Assembly (NCBI GenBank): GCA_003446545.1
Contig: DMAO01000068.1
Span: forward strand, 1 to 5,616
Length of the DNA stretch: 5,616 bases
Source of the DNA: Sphaerochaeta sp.
GTDB taxonomy: Bacteria; Spirochaetota; Spirochaetia; Sphaerochaetales; Sphaerochaetaceae
Reading direction: 5' to 3'
Shown: in pieces, positions 1-5,616 of the stretch
How the letters are laid out: each line of letters opens with the position of its first letter
How positions within the stretch are numbered: the first letter of the stretch is position 1
The notes under the pieces: generated by a model
The model's database searches: none
Told to the model about the DNA's origin: nothing
The model's input: only the letters and a program-made list of their open reading frames with translations
Translations under genes and position numbers: made by a program

Positions 1-643
1 CTTCCTCCGATAGGAAGGTAAAGACTGTGTGCATTACCTCCACTAAAAGTGCAGAGTCGGTGATCACTCCCGTAAAATCTTCCAAATCCTTAGGCACTTC
101 AAACTGTGGCTTGATGAGAGCGACCAGCCAGGTATCCCCAGCGAGCGAGAGAATATGCGAGGCCGCCTCTCCGATGGAACGGAACGAGAGGTCGCATACT
201 GCACCCTGAGGGGGAGGATCAAGCTCTTCAAGGGTCATAATGTTCTGCTTTTCATGCACCAAAACACGAGGGTCTGTCCTCAATCGCCAATCAAGTTGGT
301 TGTATCCGACATCGACACTATGCACAAGCTTTGCTCCACGCTGGAGCAAGCAGTCGGTAAAGCCCCCTGTAGAGGAGCCGGCATCCAGCATGACCAAGCC
401 ATTAACAGAGAGGGAAAAGGCCTCAAGGGCATGTTCAAGCTTATAGCCACCTCGTGATACGTACTGCTCAAAGCTCAGTGAGAGAGTGGCATCCTCACTG
501 AAGGTCTGTCTAAAATCGGTAGTGAGTTCTCCATTTGCATAGACGTTCTTACAGGCGATGAAGGCTGTGAGCTGGTCTTTGGTGTACTTTCTGCCGTATT
601 GGTTCATGAGTAACTGCAGCAGGGGCTTCTTCTTCTGTTTCAT
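1..643 (-). CDS. tlyA: TlyA-type rRNA (cytidine-2'-O)-methyltransferase, 3' end outside window
   Basis: I translated 214 codons from ATG at 643 to the window edge, with no stop. Residues about 7-55 sit where TlyA carries its S4-like RNA-binding domain (ANGE at 36-39), but that part is divergent. The Rossmann methyltransferase fold follows: VSRGGYKL (62-69, K68), the SAM-binding LDAGSSTGGF (86-95), SVDVGYNQL (109-117, D111), CDLSF (150-154, D151) and LIKPQFEV (176-183, K178). K68, D151 and K178 match three members of the proposed K-D-K-E catalytic tetrad; the glutamate would lie past the edge. TlyA proteins methylate the 2'-O of cytidines in 16S and/or 23S rRNA; older annotations say 'haemolysin A'. 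Family members are about 240-270 residues, so roughly 30-60 are missing. The start shares one base with the ymdB stop (TGATG), and the nearest AGGA is 13 bases upstream, so translation is probably coupled to ymdB. Met13 is an alternative start but has no visible ribosome binding site. Confidence 0.9.
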   Translation of the reverse strand, partial: MKQKKKPLLQLLMNQYGRKYTKDQLTAFIACKNVYANGELTTDFRQTFSEDATLSLSFEQYVSRGGYKLEHALEAFSLSVNGLVMLDAGSSTGGFTDCLLQRGAKLVHSVDVGYNQLDWRLRTDPRVLVHEKQNIMTLEELDPPPQGAVCDLSFRSIGEAASHILSLAGDTWLVALIKPQFEVPKDLEDFTGVITDSALLVEVMHTVFTFLSEE

Positions 644-1443
644 CAGATGAGAAAGTTCCTACTAAAGCGTTCAATCTTCAGGGTGTTTCCAGTGGATACA
701 TCCAAAGTGACACAGACACCCTGCAGCACAGGGCTCGTGTCAGCTATCTCACTTCGCATCGGCATCTGGGTAAGCTGTCTTGCAATGGATATTTCCGGGT
801 CAGACCCAATAACACTATCGGAAGGCCCACACAGCCCAAGGTCGGTGATGTATGCACTTTTCTTGGGGAGTATCTTCTCATCCGAGGTCTGCACATGGGT
901 GTGGGTTCCTACCAAGGCTGAGATTTTTCCGTCAAGGTAGAGGCTGAGTGCCTCTTTCTCTTCAGTATTCTCAGCATGAAAGTCAACCAGAATAAGCGGG
1001 GTCTGTTTACGAAGTCTCTGTACATGTTCCAGTCCAACACGATATGGACAGTCGATGGAAGGAAGCTGCATCCGCCCCTGCAGGTTGAGCACCCCTACCT
1101 TGGTTCCCTTGATGTCTACAACTACCGACCCATGCCCGGGAGCTTGGGGAGGGTAGTTTGCAGGACGCAAGAGCCGTTTTTCGCTATCGAGGTGAACCCT
1201 CAAGTCCTCCTGCTGCCAAATGTGGTTTCCACTGGTGATAACATCAACACCCAAAGAGAAGAACTGTTCCATGAGAGAGGCCGAAAGGCCAAAGCCATTG
1301 GCAGCATTCTCGCCGTTGACGATGACCATATCAGCGCGATAGTCCTTGACCAAAGAGCCAAGGCCCATAAAAAGCGCCCTGCATCCGGGTTGTCCGCAGA
1401 CATCCCCGAGCAGCAGGGCTACAAGTGTTTTCTTATCAGACAC
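643..1443 (-). CDS. ymdB: YmdB / TIGR00282 family metallophosphoesterase
   Basis: This 266-residue protein is close to the usual family length of about 264. The calcineurin-like dinuclear metal site is complete: GDVCG (13-17, D14), NGENAANGFG (43-52, E45, N46), SGNHIW (71-76, N73, H74), DFHAE (154-158, H156) and GTHTHVQT (179-186, H181, H183). These sit six residues later than the metal ligands I recall for B. subtilis YmdB (D8, E39, N40, N67, H150, H175, H177). The B. subtilis enzyme is a phosphodiesterase, reported active on 2',3'-cyclic AMP and affecting motility and biofilm genes; the physiological substrate in this organism is unknown. There is no signal peptide, so it should be cytoplasmic. 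The start is GTG, chosen because AGGTAGG lies 7 bases upstream and the frame begins just before the conserved LLLGD strand. The gene starts 8 bases after rny, the same neighbour order as in B. subtilis (rny, formerly ymdA, then ymdB), and its stop overlaps the tlyA start. Confidence 0.95.
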   Translation of the reverse strand: MSDKKTLVALLLGDVCGQPGCRALFMGLGSLVKDYRADMVIVNGENAANGFGLSASLMEQFFSLGVDVITSGNHIWQQEDLRVHLDSEKRLLRPANYPPQAPGHGSVVVDIKGTKVGVLNLQGRMQLPSIDCPYRVGLEHVQRLRKQTPLILVDFHAENTEEKEALSLYLDGKISALVGTHTHVQTSDEKILPKKSAYITDLGLCGPSDSVIGSDPEISIARQLTQMPMRSEIADTSPVLQGVCVTLDVSTGNTLKIERFSRNFLI

Positions 1444-1450
1444 CTTAAAA

Positions 1451-1457
1451 CCTACCT
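1451..1457 (-). promoter_or_regulatory. Ribosome binding site of ymdB, overlapping the rny stop
   Basis: AGGTAGG on the minus strand contains the rny TAG stop (1454-1452) and ends 7 bases before the GTG at 1443. It supports the non-ATG start and implies that ribosomes finishing rny cover the ymdB initiation region. Confidence 0.7.
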
Positions 1458-2984
1458 AGCATATTCGACGACCCTCATCTCTCGGATAATTGTCACTTTG
1501 ATCCTACCAGGATAGCGAAGCTCTGCCTCAATGCGACTAGCAATGCCTTTGGCAATATCTTTGGCCCCGTCATCAGTAACCTGCTCATTGTTGACCAGAA
1601 TTCTGAGTTCACGACCTGCTTGGATGGCAAATGCCTTATCCACTCCGGTAAAACTTTCAGCTATATGCTCAAGAGACTCAAGTCTCTTGATGTAGTTATC
1701 CAAAGTCTCACGACGAGCCCCCGGACGTGCAGCACTGATGGCGTCAGCTATCTGTACGATGACTGCCTCAATGGTGGTCGGTTCGGTATCGTTGTGGTGG
1801 GCCAAAATAGCATTGACAACTCGAGGGTCTTCGCCAAGGCGTTTTGCCATCTCAGCACCAAGTTCAGCATGGGTAGCATCACTTTCAGTCTCAATACCCT
1901 TGCCGATGTCATGTAAAAGGCCGGCTCGCATAGCGAGTTCGCTGTTTGCCCCGACTTCACTTGCAATCATCCCAGAGAGGATAGCTACCTCCTTGGAGTG
2001 ATTAAGCACATTCTGTCCATAACTAGTACGGAAATAGAGCCTTCCAAGTGCACGGATGGTTTCAGGTCCCATATTATGTACACCAAGCTCGAAGATGACC
2101 TTCTCACCCTCATCAGCGATAATCCTACCAATTTCCTTGGTGACCTTATTGACCACTTCCTCAATCCGAGCTGGGTGGATTCTTCCATCCTGGACCAACC
2201 TTTCCAAGGAGACGCGGGCAATCTCTTTGCGCACAGGATCAAAACAGGAGATCACCACAGCTTCTGGGGTGTCATCGATGATGACATCCACACCGGTGAG
2301 GGTCTCAAGGGTCCGGATGTTTCGACCTTCACGGCCAATAATTCTTCCCTTCATCTCGTCACTAGGCAAACTTACAGAGCTGATAGTAACATCACTGGTT
2401 ACCTCAGTAGCAAGACGTTGAATTGAGGTAACCACAATATCACGCGCCTTCTTATCGGCAGAAAGCTGTGCTTCCTGTTCGATCTTGTTGACCATCACCT
2501 GTCCATCACGGCGAGCTTCGTTGTACATGCTCTCCATGATTGTGTTTTTTGCCTCTTCCGAGTTCATGCCTGCTATGCGTTCAATTTCAGTAAACAGGTT
2601 GCTTTCTTTCGTTGCAACCTCAAGTTCCATTTGGGCAAGTCTAGCTTCCCAATCTCCCAATTGCTTTCTGATAGCATCCAATTCGGCTTGCTTATGCTCG
2701 ATAGTCTCCTCTTTCTGTAAGAGTCGTCTTTCCGAGCGCTGCAATTCACTTCGCCTTTCTCTAGCTTCTCGTTCCTGCTGCTGTTGTTCTTTCAACAACT
2801 GATCACGAGTCTCAAGCAAAAGCTCTTTGCTTTTCGCTTCCGCTTCTTTTATTGCTTCCTGATTCAGTCTAACAGCTCTCTGTTCGACCGAGGTAAGCTT
2901 AAATTTCGCATACAGCCAACGGCTTAACCAACCTAAGATGATACCAATAAAACAACTAAGGTGTATAGTAAGTACAATGTTCAT
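1452..2984 (-). CDS. rny: Ribonuclease Y
   Basis: RNase Y is a membrane-anchored endoribonuclease that starts decay and processing of many mRNAs in bacteria lacking, or supplementing, RNase E. The 510 residues show the full family architecture. A hydrophobic N-terminal segment (about 3-25) anchors it, followed by a long charged coiled coil (about 30-180, rich in E, Q, R and K, including a QQQQ run at 67-70). A KH RNA-binding domain carries GRIIGREGRNIR (213-224). The HD phosphohydrolase domain has NHS (328-330), the catalytic H358-D359 in LLHDIGKG, and AHHND (395-399). The C-terminal tail ends in VVEYAR. Length is close to the usual 510-520. The ATG at 2984 is preceded 6 bases upstream by a GGGGG ribosome binding site and starts directly with the membrane segment. 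The gene has its own promoter and lies downstream of a terminator, so it should head a unit with ymdB and tlyA. No active-site residue looks altered. Confidence 0.97.
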   Translation of the reverse strand: MNIVLTIHLSCFIGIILGWLSRWLYAKFKLTSVEQRAVRLNQEAIKEAEAKSKELLLETRDQLLKEQQQQEREARERRSELQRSERRLLQKEETIEHKQAELDAIRKQLGDWEARLAQMELEVATKESNLFTEIERIAGMNSEEAKNTIMESMYNEARRDGQVMVNKIEQEAQLSADKKARDIVVTSIQRLATEVTSDVTISSVSLPSDEMKGRIIGREGRNIRTLETLTGVDVIIDDTPEAVVISCFDPVRKEIARVSLERLVQDGRIHPARIEEVVNKVTKEIGRIIADEGEKVIFELGVHNMGPETIRALGRLYFRTSYGQNVLNHSKEVAILSGMIASEVGANSELAMRAGLLHDIGKGIETESDATHAELGAEMAKRLGEDPRVVNAILAHHNDTEPTTIEAVIVQIADAISAARPGARRETLDNYIKRLESLEHIAESFTGVDKAFAIQAGRELRILVNNEQVTDDGAKDIAKGIASRIEAELRYPGRIKVTIIREMRVVEYAR

Positions 2985-2990
2985 ATACTA

Positions 2991-2995
2991 CCCCC
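2991..2995 (-). promoter_or_regulatory. Ribosome binding site of rny
   Basis: AGGGGG on the minus strand (core GGGGG at 2995-2991) lies 6 bases before the ATG at 2984 and fixes the rny start. With the predicted transcription start near 3004 the untranslated leader would be only about 20 bases. Confidence 0.7.
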
Positions 2996-2996
2996 T

Positions 2997-3012
2997 ATTG
3001 TAATGTTACAAT
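2997..3012. repeat. 16-base inverted repeat at the rny transcription start (possible operator)
   Basis: On the minus strand it reads ATTGTAACATTACAAT: two perfect 7-base arms around a 2-base centre. It overlaps the last two bases of the -10 box and the expected start point. Only about half would be transcribed, and a 2-base loop is too tight for an RNA hairpin, so a dimeric DNA-binding repressor site is the more natural reading. No regulator gene is present and I do not recognise the motif as that of a specific family. AT-rich chance palindromes are possible. Confidence 0.5.
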
Positions 3013-3039
3013 CATACGAACGGATGTAGTAATTGTCAA
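3011..3039 (-). promoter_or_regulatory. Sigma-70-type promoter of the rny-ymdB-tlyA unit
   Basis: The minus strand has a perfect -35 box TTGACA (3039-3034), a 17-base spacer and the -10 box TATGAT (3016-3011), one mismatch from TATAAT. The bases upstream (about 3045-3070) are AT-rich and could help as an UP element. Transcription should begin near 3003-3005, about 20 bases before the rny ATG. It lies just downstream of the ribosomal-operon terminator, which supports independent expression of rny. Confidence 0.8.
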
Positions 3040-3131
3040 GGCTCATATTGTTGAAAATATAGTCTATAAGCATAGGAATACCAGCGAATTGACATAATAT
3101 TTCCTGCCAACCATGGAGAAAACAACAACAA

Positions 3132-3167
3132 GAAAACAAAAAACCGCCATCATTACAACAGCGGCTT
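3132..3167 (-). terminator. Rho-independent terminator after rplQ
   Basis: On the minus strand AAGCCGC (3167-3161) pairs with GCGGTTT (3147-3141), seven pairs including one G-U. The 13-base loop could tighten further by wobble pairs. The stem runs into TTTTTT and continues as an interrupted T-rich stretch (TTTTTTGTTTTCTT). It lies about 45 bases after the rplQ stop and before the rny promoter, so it should end the ribosomal-protein transcript. The stem is short, so some read-through into rny is plausible. Confidence 0.75.
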
Positions 3168-3168
3168 A

Positions 3169-3180
3169 GCCCTAACGGGC
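3169..3180 (-). repeat. Small GC-rich hairpin just upstream of the terminator
   Basis: GCCCGTTAGGGC forms a perfect 4-pair stem with a GTTA loop immediately before the terminator stem. It has no T-tract of its own. It may stabilise the 3' end of the rplQ transcript or may be incidental. Confidence 0.35.
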
Positions 3181-3211
3181 AGATAAATTGGTGAAGGTGC
3201 GCTAGCGAGTC

Positions 3212-3697
3212 TTATTTGTCCTCTTTTACACTCTTCTTAGCATTCTCGGCTATTGCCTTTGTACTGGTTTCAGCCTTTTTAGGAGCTGCTTTCACAGCCT
3301 TCTTTTCAGCTTTTTTCTCAGCCTTCTTATCGGGCTTTGAGGTTTTTTCAACCAGCTCAAGAATGACCATTTCAGCTGCATCACCAAGACGATTGCCGGT
3401 TTTCAGGATGCGGGTATACCCACCCTTACGCTCAGCAAACATGGGAGCGATCTCTAGGAAAAGCTTAGCGGAAATAGCTTCGTCTTTAATATCTCGATCA
3501 ATGCGACGGCGATTTGCAACACTGTCGTCCTTTGCACGAGTAATCATTTTCTCAGCCATTCTGCGAACTTCCAGAGCCTTTGCTTTGGTGGTCTCAATTC
3601 TTTCATATCTGAATAATGAGGTCACCATACTGCGCTTCATTGCATTCCTGTGTGAGGAGGTTTTGCTCAGCGCATTGAATCCAATCCTATGCTTCAT
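3212..3697 (-). CDS. rplQ: 50S ribosomal protein L17 with Lys/Ala/Glu-rich C-terminal tail
   Basis: L17 is a large-subunit protein near the exit of the peptide tunnel. Residues 1-118 are the conserved body: HRIGFN (3-8), [16 protein letters not shown] (14-29), the central helices (about 36-90) and [19 protein letters not shown] (92-110). Many bacterial L17 proteins stop near there (about 115-130 residues). This one continues for about 43 residues, 119-161, made almost wholly of K, A, E and a few S, T and P, with [15 protein letters not shown] repeats at 124-134. The tail is probably disordered or a charged helix and may contact rRNA; that is inference. The ATG at 3697 lies inside rpoA, 11 bases before the end of that gene, with an AGGAAG-type ribosome binding site upstream, so translation is likely coupled to rpoA. 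It is the last gene of the operon and is followed by a terminator. Confidence 0.96.
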   Translation of the reverse strand: MKHRIGFNALSKTSSHRNAMKRSMVTSLFRYERIETTKAKALEVRRMAEKMITRAKDDSVANRRRIDRDIKDEAISAKLFLEIAPMFAERKGGYTRILKTGNRLGDAAEMVILELVEKTSKPDKKAEKKAEKKAVKAAPKKAETSTKAIAENAKKSVKEDK

Positions 3698-4739
3698 TCT
3701 CTTCTTCCTTGTTCCCTGGGACTCTGATTGCTGTCTTCAAAACGCTATAGTCTGTCATCCCAAGACTGAGATTCCATTCCTTAAGCTTATCCTTGATTTC
3801 AGAGAGACTCTTTTTACCGAAGTTTCTCGTCTTAGCAATCTCTTCCTCAGTTTTCTTGGTCAGATCACCAATAGTCCTGATGTTGGCATTCTTGAGGCAA
3901 TTGCTGGACCGTACGGTCAACTCCAATTCCTCAACAGAGGTGTTGAGAATCTTACGGACTCTCTCTTCCTCTTCATCTACCTCATCGTTGCTACTAATCA
4001 GTGTCTCGTCGAAGTTAATGAAAATCTGGAAATAATCTTTCGCGATCTTCGCTGCTTCTGCCAAGGCGTTCTGAGGAACAATAGTTCCATCGGTGTAGAT
4101 TTCCATTGTCAGTTTATCGTAATCACTACGGTAGCCGACTCTGGTGGGTTCAATTGAATATGTTACGCGAGTGACAGGTGAGAAGGTTGAGTCGAGGGGG
4201 ATAGTCCCGATCTCCTCAATGTATTTCTCGTTGATTTCAGACGGGACATAGCCCCTACCAAGGTCAATCTGAACCTCCATCTCGATGTTGGCATCCTCCA
4301 TCATCGTAAAGAGGACCAGATCCTTGTTGGTGATCTCAACCTGGTCACGCTCGAAGTTTGCGCCGGTCACTACGCCAGGGCCTTTGCACTCGATGAGAAG
4401 GTTTGTTCCCTCCGAGTCCTCAGGCATGCTGATCCGCAGCTTTTTCAAAGAAGCAATGATATCCGAGATATCCTCACGGACACCTGGAAGTTGCTCAAAT
4501 TCGCTGGAAATCATATGCGGTACACCATCTTCATTAAAGCTGGTGAACTTCACAGCAGTGACTGCATACCCCTGGATTGATGAGAGAAGCACCCTTCGCA
4601 GCGTATTGCCGATTGTGGTACCAAAGCCTCTCTCAAAAGGATAGGCAATAAATCGACCATAATTCGGTTCTACTGCGTTGTGTTCAAAGGTAATCCCCTT
4701 GGGCTTCTTAAAGCCCTTCAGAAGGTTTTTGCGTGCCAT
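3687..4739 (-). CDS. rpoA: DNA-directed RNA polymerase alpha subunit
   Basis: Alpha dimerises to nucleate assembly of RNA polymerase, and its C-terminal domain binds UP elements and activators. The 350 residues are slightly above the usual 310-340. The N-terminal domain (about 15-245) contains [18 protein letters not shown] (37-54), the dimerisation and assembly motif, and [17 protein letters not shown] (198-214). An acidic linker ([10 protein letters not shown], 251-260) leads to the C-terminal domain (about 266-328) with [21 protein letters not shown] and [15 protein letters not shown]277 aligns with E. coli R265, the main DNA-contact residue. The last 20 or so residues form a variable, acidic tail ending EEENEA. 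The ATG at 4739 has AAGGAG about 5 bases upstream, which overlaps the rpsD stop. The gene overlaps rplQ by 11 bases. The order rpsK-rpsD-rpoA-rplQ is the classical alpha operon. Confidence 0.98.
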   Translation of the reverse strand: MARKNLLKGFKKPKGITFEHNAVEPNYGRFIAYPFERGFGTTIGNTLRRVLLSSIQGYAVTAVKFTSFNEDGVPHMISSEFEQLPGVREDISDIIASLKKLRISMPEDSEGTNLLIECKGPGVVTGANFERDQVEITNKDLVLFTMMEDANIEMEVQIDLGRGYVPSEINEKYIEEIGTIPLDSTFSPVTRVTYSIEPTRVGYRSDYDKLTMEIYTDGTIVPQNALAEAAKIAKDYFQIFINFDETLISSNDEVDEEEERVRKILNTSVEELELTVRSSNCLKNANIRTIGDLTKKTEEEIAKTRNFGKKSLSEIKDKLKEWNLSLGMTDYSVLKTAIRVPGNKEEENEA

Positions 4740-4744
4740 GGTTA

Positions 4745-4750
4745 CTCCTT
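4745..4750 (-). promoter_or_regulatory. Ribosome binding site of rpoA, overlapping the rpsD stop
   Basis: AAGGAG on the minus strand uses the last two bases of the rpsD TAA stop (4751-4749) and ends 5 bases before the rpoA ATG. It decides the rpoA start and suggests coupled translation of S4 and alpha. Confidence 0.75.
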
Positions 4751-5390
4751 ATCTGGAATACAACTCGACCACCAGCTGCTCGTTAATCTTTTCGAGTTCG
4801 GTGACTTCACTTCTTCTGGGAACAGCAACAAAGGTGCCCTTCATTGCATCCGCATCCAACGTCAACCACTGGTAGACACCGGATTTGGTATATTCCTTCA
4901 GATTTTCCTTAATTGTAAGCATCTTCTGTCCATGAGCGCCTACGGAGACAACGTCACCGGGCTTCAAACGGTAAGAAGGGATGTCAACTCGCTTGTCATT
5001 GACCATGATGTGACCATGGTTGATGAACTGGGCGGACTGGCTACGACTGCTTGCAAAATGCAAACGGTACACTACGTTGTCAAGTCTGCACTCAAGCAAC
5101 GAAATGAGGTTTTCACCGGTCTTACCAGGTATTCTGACAGCTTCGTCAAAGGTAAGCTTGAACTGTTTCTCAAGCATACAATAGGTTCTCTTCAGCTTCT
5201 GTTTCTCACGAAGTTGAAGTCCATAGTTTGTAGGTTTCTTGGAACGTGCCCTAGGGTCCTTTCCAGGAAGTCCTGTTGACTTAGGATCATTCATAGGACA
5301 TTTTCCTGAATGACAACGCTCGCCCTTAAGGAACAACTTAGTCCTTTCGACCCTACAATATCTGCATTTAGGTCCTGTATATCTTGCCAT
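4749..5390 (-). CDS. rpsD: 30S ribosomal protein S4, four-cysteine type
   Basis: S4 is a primary 16S rRNA binder that starts assembly of the small-subunit body and helps maintain decoding accuracy. The 213 residues are of normal length. The N-terminal arm has C9-x2-C12-x13-C26-x4-C31, the same positions as the metal-binding cysteines of Thermus thermophilus S4, so this is the metal-binding (C+) form; whether zinc or an iron-sulfur cluster is bound cannot be told. GLQLREKQKLKRTY (57-70) is conserved. The S4 RNA-binding domain covers about 101-164, with RLDNVVYRLHFASSR (102-116), HGHIMVNDKRVDIPSY (125-140) and LKPGD. The end NEQLVVELYSR matches the family. The start is supported by GAGGAG about 11 bases upstream and by the standard MARYTGP opening. 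It sits 18 bases after rpsK and 9 before rpoA. S4 is a translational repressor of the alpha operon in some bacteria, but the leader where that would act is outside this window. Confidence 0.97.
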   Translation of the reverse strand: MARYTGPKCRYCRVERTKLFLKGERCHSGKCPMNDPKSTGLPGKDPRARSKKPTNYGLQLREKQKLKRTYCMLEKQFKLTFDEAVRIPGKTGENLISLLECRLDNVVYRLHFASSRSQSAQFINHGHIMVNDKRVDIPSYRLKPGDVVSVGAHGQKMLTIKENLKEYTKSGVYQWLTLDADAMKGTFVAVPRRSEVTELEKINEQLVVELYSR

Positions 5391-5408
5391 ATGCTCTCTA
5401 GCTCCTCA

Positions 5409-5616
5409 TCAGACTCGTCTGCTCTTTCGAGGTCTGCATCCATTGTGGGGAATGGGTGTGACGTCACGGATAGACCTGACTTTCAACCCAAGAACTCCCA
5501 AAGTACGAATAGCACTCTCGCGCCCAACTCCGGGTCCCTTCACAAATACATTCACTTCCTGAAGTCCAGAATCCATAGCTGCCTTAGCGGCTTTTTCAGC
5601 TGTGGTCTGTGCTGCA
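5409..5616 (-). CDS. rpsK: 30S ribosomal protein S11, 5' part outside window
   Basis: The last 68 codons are present, ending at TGA (5411-5409). They show [18 protein letters not shown], then [25 protein letters not shown] and the basic C-terminus RPRKSRRV. These are the family hallmarks of S11, which lies on the platform of the small subunit and contacts the mRNA exit region. S11 is usually about 125-130 residues, so roughly half is missing beyond the window edge; nothing suggests a broken gene. The first base of the window on this strand is the last base of a codon. It is followed after 18 bases by rpsD, in the normal alpha-operon order. Confidence 0.96.
   Translation of the reverse strand, partial: AAQTTAEKAAKAAMDSGLQEVNVFVKGPGVGRESAIRTLGVLGLKVRSIRDVTPIPHNGCRPRKSRRV

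Noticed and set aside
155..457. Plus-strand open frames in the first 470 bases
   Set aside because: The minus strand encodes a continuous TlyA reading frame with SAM-binding and catalytic motifs through this region.
976..1515. Plus-strand 179-residue open frame opposite ymdB
   Set aside because: It is antisense to a gene with every catalytic motif intact, and has no ribosome binding site or family resemblance.
2790..2970. Repetitive glutamine, glutamate and arginine codons in rny
   Set aside because: This is the normal coiled-coil segment of RNase Y, not an inserted repeat.
3040..3131. Possible small gene or second promoter between the rplQ terminator and the rny promoter
   Set aside because: The only minus-strand frame with a start is about 16 codons with no ribosome binding site, and -35/-10-like pairs here (such as TTTTCT with TATTAT) are weak. 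I see only AT-rich spacer DNA.
3200..3207. CGCTAGCG palindrome just after the rplQ stop
   Set aside because: It is eight bases with no loop, so it cannot form a useful hairpin, and it is short enough to occur by chance.
3216..4157. Plus-strand 313-residue open frame over rplQ and rpoA
   Set aside because: It lies antisense to two highly conserved genes, with Ser/Leu/Phe-rich shadow composition and no recognisable domain. The long frame follows from the minus-strand codon pattern.

Overview
The window is ordinary bacterial core genome, read entirely from the minus strand. In transcription order (high to low coordinates) it holds the 3' end of a ribosomal-protein operon: rpsK (S11, truncated by the window edge), rpsD (S4), rpoA (RNA polymerase alpha) and rplQ (L17). 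After a 227-base gap comes a second transcription unit: rny (RNase Y), ymdB (a TIGR00282-type metallophosphoesterase) and a tlyA-type rRNA 2'-O-methyltransferase gene that runs off the other edge. I found no tRNA, rRNA, CRISPR array, insertion sequence or phage gene. Every plus-strand open frame I considered lies over a convincing minus-strand gene.

Layout: rpsK ends at 5409, rpsD is 5390-4749, rpoA is 4739-3687, and rplQ is 3697-3212, overlapping rpoA by 11 bases. A hairpin with a T-rich tract (3167-3132) looks like the operon terminator. A near-consensus sigma-70-type promoter (TTGACA, 17 bases, TATGAT; 3039-3011) then starts the rny unit: rny 2984-1452, ymdB 1443-643 (GTG start, 8 bases after rny), tlyA from 643 (stop and start share one base, TGATG). 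A 16-base inverted repeat spans the end of the -10 box and the expected transcription start of rny. It is the one regulatory signal here that the genes themselves do not explain.

The first unit supplies ribosome parts and the polymerase alpha subunit. The second groups mRNA decay initiation (membrane-bound RNase Y), a small phosphodiesterase known as its neighbour in Bacillus subtilis, and a ribosome-modifying methyltransferase, so RNA metabolism is the common theme.

Organism: base composition looks moderate (roughly half G+C by eye). The order rplQ-rny is one I recall from spirochaetes such as Borrelia, and the protein sequences look spirochaete-like to me, possibly Sphaerochaeta or a relative. 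That is inference from gene order and sequence flavour, not a database match. I see no previously undescribed system in this window; the findings are modest.
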